DNA from: Catonia carolina
Lineage: Eukaryota > Arthropoda > Insecta > Hemiptera > Achilidae
Length of the DNA: 64,000 bases
Assembly (NCBI GenBank): GCA_035578175.1
Contig: JAQMRL010000001.1
Location: forward strand, 57,435,553-57,499,552
Reading direction: 5' to 3'
The first letter of the stretch is position 1; each line of letters starts with the position of its first letter. Positions 35,480 to 46,263 of the stretch are shown in pieces. The notes beneath the pieces are model-generated. The model searched no databases and was not told the DNA's origin. It saw only the letters and a program-made list of their open reading frames with translations. Position numbers and translations under genes: made by a program.

Positions 35480-36095
35480 GTGGGAAAATCTGAAATGTTT
35501 GGGGCCCTGGAAAAAGATGTTTAAGCGGTGGCCATCTAGGGGGTAAGAGTCGTTCGTAGTCGTCGTGCCGGTGGAGGAGGTGGGTGACACGGTGTGTTGT
35601 CGTCTAGCAAAGACGTCTTCTTCTTCCCTCGCGGCAGTGGTCAATAGCTACTTCGTCGGGATCCGTTGGGTGCAAGGCTCGGTCGAGGGATTGCTGTGAG
35701 CATCACATGTGGCAGCGAGTAATGACGGTCTCGGTCGACGGCTTACGGTGTCGGGTCAGCGAACGGAAGCATCATCTTCTCTCTTGCAGGGTCATCGATA
35801 AGTACGTCCGAGTCAGGTAGCCGTGTGCCGATGGTGGATATCTGGTTGACGCTGTAGAGTAGAGTTGAATTACCCCGGTCACAGTAGAGCGCTCTATATG
35901 TAGTCTCCAGTGCGAAGCAGTAGGGGCGGTTACTAGCCCTGTGCAATGCTGACACAGGTCTAGCGTCCCTGTCGGAACTATTGGCGGCTTTCCTTTCCCA
36001 GTAGTCGGAAGTTTTGTCGGCCCGGTGCACAGCACATATTCAAAGAAGGCGACGGTGTCAGGGACAGAAAATAATTTCAACGTTCTCAATGGCAA
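35480..36095. other. CpG-rich block with unrecognised minus-strand ORFs
   Basis: Base composition changes sharply here: many CG dinucleotides (for example GTCGTTCGTAGTCGTCG) in surroundings that are very AT-rich. Two overlapping minus-strand frames are open, 35743-36030 (95 codons) and 35772-36095 (107 codons). The first contains YCDRGNSTLLYSVNQISTIG and GTRLPDSDVLIDDPAREKM, which reads like real protein, but I do not recognise it. Options are an exon or promoter-associated CpG-rich region of a host gene, or part of a young unrecognised element. No start, splice site or element end could be fixed. Confidence 0.35.
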
Positions 36096-36212
36096 CGATA
36101 GAATTTGACTTAATCAAAATCATTACGTCAACCAGCATCGAAACCGCAAAAAAATTGCAAAATTAAAATAAGATTTAAACGAAAGGTAAAGCGAAAATAA
36201 AATAAAATAGTA

Positions 36213-36400
36213 TATCTTTCTGACGTCAAACAATAAGTGAGACTTACACAAAAAGCGAAAGGAAAAGTACTGTGTTTTTGACATTAAAAAGTCAAAGTTA
36301 AATGCGAAACAAACAAAAATGTAACATGTTTTTGACATAAAAAAAAGTATTACTTTTCTGACGTCAAACAAGTGAAAACAAAAAAACGAAAGTGAGATCG
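36213..36400. repeat. Degenerate direct repeats containing CRE-type TGACGTCA
   Basis: The word TTCTGACGTCAAACAA occurs at about 36218 and 36356. Related words TTTTTGACAT(T/A)A occur at about 36275 and 36329. The perfect palindrome TGACGTCA is at 36221-36228 and 36359-36366. The units (58, 54 and 26 bases apart) are separated by AAACG-rich spacers. On the minus strand this gives a repetitive 82-codon frame (FDVRKV/FDVRKI), which I regard as a by-product of the repeat. Confidence 0.55.
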
Positions 36401-36410
36401 TTGAGATATT

Positions 36411-38104
36411 TTAAGAGATATGTGGTTATCTATTTATGTGACACTTTAGGTATTTCTTAAAAATATTTTAAATGAAAATATTTGTCAAAGTATATAGTGT
36501 ACTGTACCGATTTTTAAGGGATACAGTTGTTAAACTCCCAAGAAAGTTGCAAGAATAGTGATTGTCTACCTTATCAGATTATGTTCTCTTACGCAGGTTG
36601 CTTGCACCATATTTTTCTATAATTTGTTGTATTTTCAGTCATTGTCTTTTTTTCTTAGTACTTAATCCCTCGTTTGAAGCACTTGTAATAAGATAATTAA
36701 TTTTATGAGTGGTACTGAGAAGTAAAGTGAAGAATTTTTTCTGGTGCGTCGTAGGCTCTGTGTCTAAGAGGAATACTGTGTGGAGAATATAAATGTTATT
36801 TATGTTCACTAGGCTACTAAACAAATTGCGATCCGTATTAACATTTAATAAAAAATAACACGATAATATCTAATTATGAGCCTGTAAGATAAAGTTATCA
36901 AAATTTTATGTTTTAATTGAGTAGGTTTAGGTTTAGACTCGTCACACTTTTCAAAGTCTCCGAAAATCATCTATAGAGCGTTAGTGTAAACAGTAAAGCT
37001 AGATTATCTTGTAAAACGCTAATCTGGCGCTTACAGTCTTTAATTAACGTTACCGTATCTTTCACGGAAACATTTTAAGAAATTATAACTTTATAGAGGA
37101 TTTCTCTTAGGCAGTTTTAAATGAAAAACATCATTTTAGATTTAAAAATAAATGATATGGAGAGGGAATCAGGGGTAAAAAAATTATAATCCGACACAAG
37201 TGACCAGTAAATTATGAAGTAATAATTTAAAATATCTAAATATCAGGAAATGAGAATGATAAATTCTGCAAAAGCTTAACAATATGAACCTTCGTAATAG
37301 AATGCCGTATAAATGAAACTCATAGGACCTGATGAAAAACTGGAATAATTAAATAATGCGGGAAGTATTGGACAATATGGTAATTGCACTCATAGAATTT
37401 TGATTTATCAGTTTATAGTGATAATTTCCAAAAGTTCATGTTTACTAAATTGAATTGAGGTTGTGGAAATGATTATTTGTTTGTACGTTGTATACATTCG
37501 ACTAGCTGAACGCTGAAAATTAGTGCATACTCTATCACGGACAGTACAGAATATTATATAAATTTTTAATCAAGCTTATTTAAATATTCGTTTGTACCGC
37601 TTTTACTGAAAATCTCTATGTCCACCTCCTTCCCTCATCATCGCCATCATTATCATAATTATCGAATAACGAGTCTGGATTAAGTCTCCATACATGTTAC
37701 ACGATATTTTTAATTGCAATCAGACAGAATAAAACAGGTGTTCAAAATAAATGTAATGAATAAAACATGTGGTAATTGTAAATAGTACGTAGATTTTGTT
37801 TCTGTAACACCTTAGTAATCAGGCTAGGTCAGTAAGTCAACTGATAGAATATTGGTATTAATTATTGTTAAGCAACACCACGTTTTTAAACTTTCAGTTA
37901 TTCTTTTCACAATCAGTTAAAAAATTTACTATGAGGAAATTTTATAGTCTATCATTAGAAAATAAGTTTGATGGAGATTACGCCCACTAACGCAACTCTA
38001 ATTTAAAAATCAACTATCATGGTTGGTTGGGTCAATTATAATTTTTTATAAGCGTAACATGTGCTAAAAAAAAAATTTATTAGCGACAGTCGTCACTGTT
38101 CATT
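36411..38104. other. AT-rich intergenic DNA
   Basis: About 1.7 kb with no recognised gene. A TCATC/TTATC-rich simple stretch lies near 37635-37665 and a T-run near 38104. Confidence 0.5.
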
Positions 38105-38345
38105 TTTTTTTTTTTTGTACGGTAAGTCAAAATATTCATAGGTTCGTATTTATTATGAAAATATCTGAGTAGCTAACAGATATGATTTAAAGTTAGCAAA
38201 TAATATGTCAGGAAGGGGGTTTTAATTTTGTACTGGAGACTACGGTACCATACTCTATCAAAAGCTTGGGCAACATCCACAACCACAGCGGAACAGAACT
38301 GTTTAGTTCGTAGCGTAGAACGTATTATACCTGTCACTTAGTGTA
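38105..38345 (-). pseudogene. Jockey-type reverse-transcriptase remnant
   Basis: Minus-strand reading across a few stops gives QFCSAVVVDVAQAFDRVWYRSLQYKI followed by a stretch resembling YYLLTLNHI...RYFHNKYE. This matches, in order, the first catalytic aspartate motif of the Jockey reverse transcriptase (FLDISSAFDKVWHPGLLYKLK) and the block after it in the copy at 1-2048. Only about 75 residues survive; upstream and downstream parts are not recognisable. Confidence 0.72.
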
Positions 38346-38569
38346 CTTGTTTACACAGGTTTTTGAGCAATTTCAACGATTACCAACTTACAATTACATA
38401 CAAAACAAAAAAAGCCTTATGTTCCCAAAATTATTCTTGTTACGTTTTTGTCTTTCACGACGAAAATTGATCCAACTATGAAATCAAATTGGATGGTTAT
38501 TAATGCACAAGTCTACCGTAACTGAAAATCAAATTAAAAGAAATAGAAGCTTTAAATTAAAGAAATAAC

Positions 38570-38665
38570 CAAATTTACTAGCATTTAAAAAAGGAATACA
38601 CGAGATCTACAATATGAAACCTTCAAGACACCTATAATAATAAAAAATATAGTGCTTTCTAACCA
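38570..38665 (+). pseudogene. Small RTE-like LINE scrap
   Basis: TTCAAGACACCTATAATAATAAAAAAT and the preceding AAGGAATACACGAGATCTAC resemble 20160-20210 in the RTE-like remnant (LTKEIFKTPI...NKKW) at both nucleotide and protein level. The length is only about 90 bases. Further LINE-like hints at 39030-39280 (KRIQKRVLKTYLQEKK, ARWAKRR) were too weak to call. Confidence 0.4.
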
Positions 38666-41600
38666 ATACGAAAATCATAAAACTTTTCATATGCTTTAAC
38701 ACGAGTGTGCTAATGTAACATGTAAACAAATTGCGTTCATGTTCATTCTAAAATCTAAAAACTAAAATGGTTTGTTTTAAATTTTAATTCTGACTCTATT
38801 ATACGTCAGCAAAACTAGGGCTCTCACAGGGAGAAGGAAACAAAATTAGAAACTGCGTTGATGCGTTTTCTACAAATGGACATACATGAACGGTTGTACC
38901 ACGGGGGAAAGAATACGACGTTACCATACGATCTAAGGAAAAAGTTGCACAAAATAATATTGTAAATGAGATATAATCAGTTATTACTGCAATAAATGGA
39001 TGAACAAGATCAAAAGAACTAAGAGAAATTGAATTCCAACACGGGTTTTACATAACTTCCAAAACAACAACACAAGAACTCAAAGACAACAAGCGAATTC
39101 AAAAACGGGTTCTGAAAACATACCTGCAGGAAAAGAAGCTTTGAGAAATCTCTAAAACATTGGAAGTAATTTATTTTATTTACAGAATTCTAATAAAAAA
39201 TAACACATCTCGTATATTGATGCCTAAACAGGCTAGATGGGCTAAGAGAAGAATAATTTATAGTTATAGAAGGTAATAATAGTTTTAAGCCGCAAAGCAG
39301 GAGCCTAAAATTGAGATACTAGAGAAGAATTGAGAATTTATAATGTTAAAAAATTACAAGGTATGTACAATCTCCGCTTGATCTTTAGCTACATTCCGCC
39401 CAATTTAATTTCACACATGTTGACTTTTGACATAACGCTTTTGTGACGCATATCTCGCCGTTCTTCACCCTTAAAATATTTTCACCTTCAACAACAAACT
39501 AATTAAAAAAGGAATACCCGATGCCAGTTTTCTATTACGTTTTTACACTAGTACCTACTCGCTAACCTGTTAAAATTTAAAATTATATTATGCAAATTTA
39601 TATAATAATAATAATAATAATAATAGCTTTTACATGAAAAATGTAATGTTACACACCTATTCTTTGGAGATCGACTGTTAACCTAAACGATTTAAGTCTG
39701 ATGGTGTCTGCATTGAGAACCATATAACGTGGACGAATAAAGTAACTCAAGCTTTTAAGTATTCTGATTAAGCTCGCCCTACTAAACAAATTCATAAAAT
39801 GTGGCGTATATGATACGGCAGTTTATTAAAATTATCACATACATAAATTTTACACTCACGTTCTATACATATACACACGAAAAAAATAAAAGGGTATCAG
39901 AACAATGATTAACTTTTTACCAAAACCTTTTTTGCCTGGGTTTTCAGCATTGGACCTTTGACACTAACACTTTTCGATGTTACAATGGTGAACCATTCAT
40001 TCAACACTTTTAACAAGTAGATTCTTCCTTCACATTTTCTTTTCTGAGATGTTGCATGGTCTTTTAATGCCCACTTTTGGCGTATTTTCTATTCTTGGAG
40101 CACGATACAAGCTAACGTAATTTTCAGTACACCGGTTAGTTCCGATAGCTGTTTTCGTTGGCCTAAGTTAGGTTGATACGTTTTTATTTTGTCAAGAAGC
40201 TTTATTTGTTCACACAGTCATTTCGTTCCGCGGAATTTAACTCACAATGACGTTGATAATAGGTACTGTAAGCCTACGCATAAAAATATCATCAAAATAT
40301 ATGAAAGGAATAGAAGTTATAATGAAAATAAAAAAGTATGCCTGCAGAATAAGAAAACAACCAACTCGAAAAACAGTGTGTTACAGTACACTCATGAATC
40401 ACAAAAATTAATGAGAAGCTTGGAATTAAGAAGGTTCTATGTACGTATGACAAGTGACAACTAACCATAAGTTGCAAGGAGGCTATACAGCTTGTAAGGT
40501 TAGGCATAACTAGTGGATATGACTCACTGAAGTTTGTTCAATGACGATTATGTGCATTGCGCTATAAACAACATTTATTATGACTGATGTTGATGTATGA
40601 TTACTGTTGTTTATCTGTCGAAATGTTTACTTTACTGTCTCTATCCTTTCAATATTATCTTATCTAGCCGCTTAAAACTACGTGTTGTTCGTCGCTGGCC
40701 TGTAATGGTTTTAATGAAACATTTATGTACCTACGTCAGATTAGCCCCAATAAGCGGTATTATGGACCGAATAAACGGAGTACTTATCAATGTGAAAACC
40801 AGTAACTAGTGGACCAATTATCCGGAATCGACTGTAGTACAATATCGATACTACAAATAACTACTTTTTTATACAATCATATTATTTTGTTCATACAATT
40901 ACAATTGTACTGTCAATAGCCAGCGACGCCTTACAAACCGAATAAATTCAACAAGTTATAATAAAAATGGTGACGTTTCTAATTTGATTTTTTTATGTGC
41001 CTCCTAATTTGTGTACGTTGCAATCTGTTTAATTTAGAACAATAAGCAACCCCATGACCCAATGAGATGAGGATGATGTGTATGACGTGTAAATGAGTTG
41101 TAGCCTTGTACAGACCCAGGCCGACCATTCCTGAGAGAGTATGGTAAATTAAATAATTTGATTTGACGCACCTATTCTTATGGGAAACAGTATACAAAAA
41201 TACGTTTGAAGTACAGCGCTCAAAAATATTTTTAAATTGAAATATCTTTAATGACTTAAGGGTCCTTAAATTTCATAGAAGAACCAAGAGAATTTCGAAA
41301 CCACGAAAATTATGCAAGTAAAACACATAGTATGTATTGTATAGAAGCTAAATGCTCTTTGGTATTTATTTCAACACTTATTTTAGTTTCACTTGTACAC
41401 TTAAACTGAAACTGTGTTCAAATATACGGTACCCCTCACCCAAATTACTAAAAAACTTTTTCCCTAAAATTTATTATTTCTGAAATTCATTTCCAACCGA
41501 GTTAGTGGAATAAAAAATCCATTGAAAAAATGTGGGTCCGATATTAAAATAAAATATTTATGTTGACCTAAACAAACATTCAATGAGTATTAATTACAAC

Positions 41601-43849
41601 AACTAGTGTCTTTCTGTCATACAAAACAAACTATAGATGCATCTCAACAGAAAATTATAATCATTCTTACTTTCTTACTTTTGTATATATAAATTTTGAA
41701 TTATGCTATAGCTCAACAAGAATTTACTAGAATATGAAGATCGTATTTTTCAGCGAACAGAATTGCGACATAAAAGTACATAAAAAATATACTTAATAAA
41801 TTGCAACGTACAAACCCAACGTAATGCAGGCGTAAAATTGTAGTGCTGCTGTAGTAAATTTTTTCTCATAAGATATATTAAATTTCCAGTAAAAGGTTTT
41901 TAATACCAACAAATCCAGTATGAAATATTCTTTTGCAGGTTTTATATCTCATCCAACGCTAATAATGGAGTTTACTGGAAGGCGGCATAACTGTTGCATT
42001 TCATAGCCGTTTAACCGTGTTACAATAGGATGCAATATAAGTCAGTGTAATACGTTTCTTAACGTCGCGTCGTATGTTTCTGAGCGTTAATAAACCAAGA
42101 CCGCGTTTTAGGTCTGTTTATACAGAAGTGCGGCTATGGATAATAAATTTTTGAATTAATATTTGTGTTGGTTTTAATAAATATAAAACTCAAACTTTAA
42201 TTTGTAAAATGTAAATTTGATGGACTTTTCCTCTTATTTTATTTTACCCGCAACAAATGTAGGACAGGTCCAACATACAGCTGAAAACTCGTACGAAATG
42301 GTTTAAAAAAACTGGTCTAAACGACTCACGTAATTTTTTCTTGCCAGTGTAAATAATGAACAGTATAACCAATGTTTAATGATGAGTAAACAATGTAAAA
42401 CTAAAAATGTAACATTTATTTAATCATGAGTGAATGTTGCAAAATGAAAATCAATCTCTATTTGGCCGTAAAATACGGAAAGTCACTAACTGACGCTAAA
42501 GTGCTTCTCCAAAGAAAAAAATTCTTGAAATAAAAGTTCTAGATTCTTCTATATCCTGTAACTTAATTCATGCATACATATGTCCTAAAGTTGATACTAA
42601 GGCCGCACTATTAAAAAATCTAAATTTTAACCGATTTTTGTAAAAATAATACTAAAAATCACTAACTGATCCTAAACTAAGCTTTGTAGAAAAACGCTTG
42701 AAATAAAAGTTGTAAGTTTATAATGTTTAACAACTTTAATTATAACACGTTTGCCCTGAAATGTGTAATAAGCCTGCAATCTTCAAAATGAAAGTTTGAA
42801 CGCAAGCACAGGCCTCCCAATAATTTCAGCAGATATGGCGCTTACAATATCTTGTAAAGCATAAAAAATGTAGTTAATGAACTTATTTTAACGCGACAAG
42901 CCAAATCTCAGCATAAAAGTTAACGAAGTTCCTTAACGAGACGTTTTTTTAGTAATGATTCATCAAATATTTATCTTACTTATTAGTAAGTAACAGAATA
43001 GCGAATAAACTGAAAATAAATTATTAAAAAAAATTTCAGATTTACTAAACATAGGAAGTGTAATGTAACAAGATTTAAATTAACAACAGCAAGATTTGAA
43101 AGAAACATAAACGCTTCTTTTAAATAGTTTTTTTAGCGGTAGTTGTAAAATATACTTGTCTACGTATATAAAGAATATACTTGTAATAGCGTTGTCAGGT
43201 TAAGTAAGCTTAATTTACATTTTCAACTTCCTATTCAAAAATGAAATGATGCAGCAGAACAATATCATTAATACCAATTTTATGTAAAATGTACAAATGT
43301 TTTATTTAAAAAATGGTTGTTTGTTTTTATTACGTATATTTATTCTTTTATATTTTGTTCCTATAACTTCATTTTTTACGTATATTTTTGTTGAATTTTT
43401 AATGTTAAATTTAATTTAAAAATTGAAATGTATACCAGAAGAGTACTTCCACTGTAAATCGTATTTCATTACATGTTTGAATTGCGTTTGATTTTGCATC
43501 AAACACTAATTAATTTTTTGATGTTTAGCTCTTAGGATAAACTTCAATTTTATTTATTTTTATTTTGTAGACAATTTACCGATCGGAAAATGGTTAATTA
43601 AAATGATAACGTTTGTTTCAAAAAGGAAAGGAAAAGTTTTTTTCATTTTTAATTAAATTGAACGGGCCAATTTCCGCCGTTGGTGCTACCGCTGTTGCTA
43701 TTAAACCAGACAAAAAAAACTTTCAGAAAATAATTAATATCCTTCTACTCAGTAAAAAAACAATATTGGTGCATTTTTGAAATAATCTTACAACACTATT
43801 ATTAAGTATAAAATTTATATTTCTACAATACTGTAAAAAACTTTTGATA
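38666..43849. other. Long AT-rich intergenic stretch
   Basis: About 5.2 kb. It contains an (ATA)n microsatellite at 39602-39624 and some unrecognised open frames (40189-40464 plus, 40597-40809 plus, 40979-41197 minus). None has a domain, splice or element context that I can support. Confidence 0.5.
39602..39624 (+). repeat. (ATA)n microsatellite
   Basis: About seven and a half uninterrupted copies of the trinucleotide. Confidence 0.9.
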
Positions 43850-44690
43850 TGTATGACTGGGTATACGAAAACCTTTTTACAACTTTGTCCAGTTATTAAC
43901 CATCATTTTCATCCCAAACGGCGAGCCTCTATATTCATTCCATCACCTTTGTGGAGACTTCTAATGGTCATCACCTCTAATAGTCTATTAACCATAGTTT
44001 TCCTGAGCGTTCTTTTTTCTTTCTTCCCTTCGGGGTCTGTTTTTCTCACTACTTGGCTACAAGTCTTCATCTACGACATGCAGATATCCATACCACAACA
44101 ACTACTGTTTTTTTATTACATTTATTATACTGTTGACCTCCTTACAGTTCAACCTCAAAATCCAACAACTTCTGCACAGGTACAATCATCCTTTGTCTTA
44201 TTTATGATTATTCCCATGTTTCTACACCATGCGTTAGAAAGTTTAGCTTTATGACAATTCCAATTATTTCTGTTGCGTTGATCAAAATTTCCTTGGACCA
44301 TAAACGGAAATTAGCATCTGTGTCACTCCTTCTGTGCCACTATGTTTTTAAATCTTGTTGGTTATTCTTCTTATAACTTAGCATCACGCCAATAGTTATA
44401 TTTATCACTTATACTCATCACAAATATCTATTTTCTGTCCCTTTATTTTAAGATCTTGTTTAACACTCTAATTGGTAGTGATAGATTGGTCTTTGCGTAG
44501 ATTGTGTAGTCAACTTTCATGCCACATTTTCCTAACACCTCCGTCAGTACCCTCATCATGTACCGTATGTCAAACTGCTCCATTCCTAAAAACTAGTTAA
44601 TTGTCCGCAAATACAAGAGTGTAGAAAATGTATCCCATCTAAGTCTGCACCGATAGCCATACACTTTGTCCCGTACACATAAATAAAGCT
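43850..44690 (-). pseudogene. RTE-like LINE remnant: catalytic box to C-terminus
   Basis: Minus-strand reading across stops gives, in order, STLVFADN (the catalytic FADD box with its last D changed to N, about 44605-44630), LTEVLGKCGMKVDYT (about 44500-44560), KIKGQKIDICDEYK (about 44410-44460), NFLTHGVETWE (about 44205-44245), then VVWYGYLHVVDEDL (about 44065-44105) and an RREERKK basic stretch. This order (FADD, GMK-N, KYLG, YG-E-W, WYGHV-R) is the C-terminal half of an RTE-like reverse transcriptase. The 136-codon plus-strand frame at 43844-44254 is only the antisense of this remnant. Confidence 0.72.
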
Positions 44691-45235
44691 GCTTATATAC
44701 AGTTTTAACAAATTAGGGGAACGAAAACGTACAAACACTTATTAAAATATGTAATATTTACTACAAAGAAAGATATTTACTCAAAAATAAATGAACTGAA
44801 GTAATTGATCAAACTAGTGAGAGAAATATATGTATATAACGGACCTTACTACGTTTTCATAAAATGTTGTTAGGCTCTTGAAGGAAGGTCCATCACCAAG
44901 TATCGGAGAATCATTTTTTCGCTCAATTAAAATAAACTATGCTGGGCTCCTCTTCCTTCTAATACATCTGCAGTGCATACATTATGTTTTTACTACTAAT
45001 AAAAATTCACCGCCAAAGAAATATATTTTCGTTACAATATTTATACGATAATAATTAAGACAATATTATATTAATTTACGTAACACTTCATAAGGAAAAT
45101 ACTAAAATAGTTGTAATAACTCCATTTATTTTTTCTTAAAATCTCTTATGGTTGATTGATAAACCGCTAAAATTTCAACTTTCCGGTAATATGTGAAATA
45201 AACATTGAAAATGGATTCTTTCAGTAAAGGCCTTT
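44691..45235. other. AT-rich intergenic DNA
   Basis: Host-like flank of the BEL element with no recognisable gene. Confidence 0.45.
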
Positions 45236-45240
45236 AGTAC
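45236..45240 (+). repeat. BEL element target-site duplication, left
   Basis: AGTAC, identical to 54401-54405. A 5-bp duplication is normal for BEL/Pao integration. Confidence 0.92.
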
Positions 45241-45749
45241 TGTTAAGTTTAATGCCTTGAAATGAATTAAGCCGTGTGCAGCAATACTGAACTGAATTAT
45301 TAGGAGGACCAGCACGCATTTAATGTTGTCCGCGTACAAGACAAATAGTGAATTAATGAAAAGGAAACAACAGGGAAATGGAAAACACTCGAATAATAAA
45401 CCAGTAACATAATCACATGTGCTTACCTCTATGCATTGTTGAACGTAGATTTTCATTTGTAGCACTGCCGACACTGAACAAGTTATAATAATGTTAAATA
45501 CCCAATAGCATTATATAAATACACCGCACAATAATATAAGAGTTAGCATTGATAAACGTTTACAATAAAACATAAGCCTTGCATTAAGCCAAGCTAGCGT
45601 CACCACGCTAGTCGAAGATCGGAGAGACACACATCCGTGCTTGTCACGGTCCATTAAACGAGAGAGTAGGGAAGGAAGAAAACGGAAAAAGGTGGGGGTA
45701 AAGACACAGAGATTAAAAATGCGTAACCCGGGTAGCGAATGCCTTAACA
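45241..45749 (-). repeat. BEL 3' LTR
   Basis: 509 bp, identical to 53892-54400 except for two substitutions (G/T in GAACTGAATTAT versus GAACTTAATTAT, and T/G in CATTATATAA versus CATTAGATAA). The terminal inverted words are TGTTAAG and CTTAACA. Open frames inside (for example 45175-45474 and the 3' end of 45511-46104) are by-products, being repeated in the other LTR. Confidence 0.96.
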
Positions 45750-46263
45750 TAACTGCCCACCAAATCATTGACAAAAGATTTCCAAAACGACGAATATAAC
45801 GGGGCCGCCCGCCCTGAACCAACGCAGGGAGCGGAAACGAAGCAACGAAAAGCCAAACAAACGAAAAGCCTAGCATACAAACAAAAGCCCTGAAAACCCG
45901 CCCGCCGTGAAGTCCCACGGGAGGGATTAAGCGAAGCAACGAAGACGAAGCAACGAAGACGAAGCCTGAAGACGAAGCCGAAGACGAAGCCGAAGACGAA
46001 GCCTGAAGACGAAGCCTGAGGACGAAGTCGCAGAACGGGACATTTTGATGTGGCGTGATGCACGCGCGGGTGCACCCGGCCGACGTCGAACGGACATTTT
46101 CCACAGCCTGCGCGGAGGCAAACGGAAACGGAGTATCTTGATGTGATCACCAGCGAGGGCTGGCAACCAGTAACGAAGCAAAAAAAAAACGAAGAACGAA
46201 GAAAACAACAGAAGAACGAAGAAAGCAAACGAAGAACGAAAACGAATGGAGATGAAACTGAAT
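45750..46263 (-). repeat. BEL 3' segment with GAAGACGAAGC-type tandem repeats
   Basis: Between the pol stop and the 3' LTR. At about 45932-46030 the plus strand has a run of GAAGACGAAGCC units with optional TGAA inserts. At 46174-46246 there is a second purine-rich run of (GAA)GAACGAA units. Minus-strand open frames here (Ser/Phe/Val-rich, in three frames) reflect these repeats and are not called as genes. A strong polypurine tract next to the LTR is not obvious; the minus strand reads GGTGGGCAG just before it. Confidence 0.75.

Noticed and set aside
36123..36371. 82-codon minus frame with repeated FDVRK words
   Set aside because: Explained by the TGACGTCA-containing direct repeats; low complexity outside them.
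38860..39300. Possible LINE continuation (KRIQKRVLKTYLQEKK, ARWAKRR)
   Set aside because: Basic stretches suggest a LINE C-terminus, but the motif order could not be matched to a family with confidence.
40189..40809. Plus-strand frames of 91 and 70 codons
   Set aside because: No domain, signal peptide, splice context or homologous block recognised.
43844..44254. 136-codon plus-strand open frame
   Set aside because: The complementary strand reads as an RTE-like reverse-transcriptase C-terminus; the plus frame is its antisense shadow.
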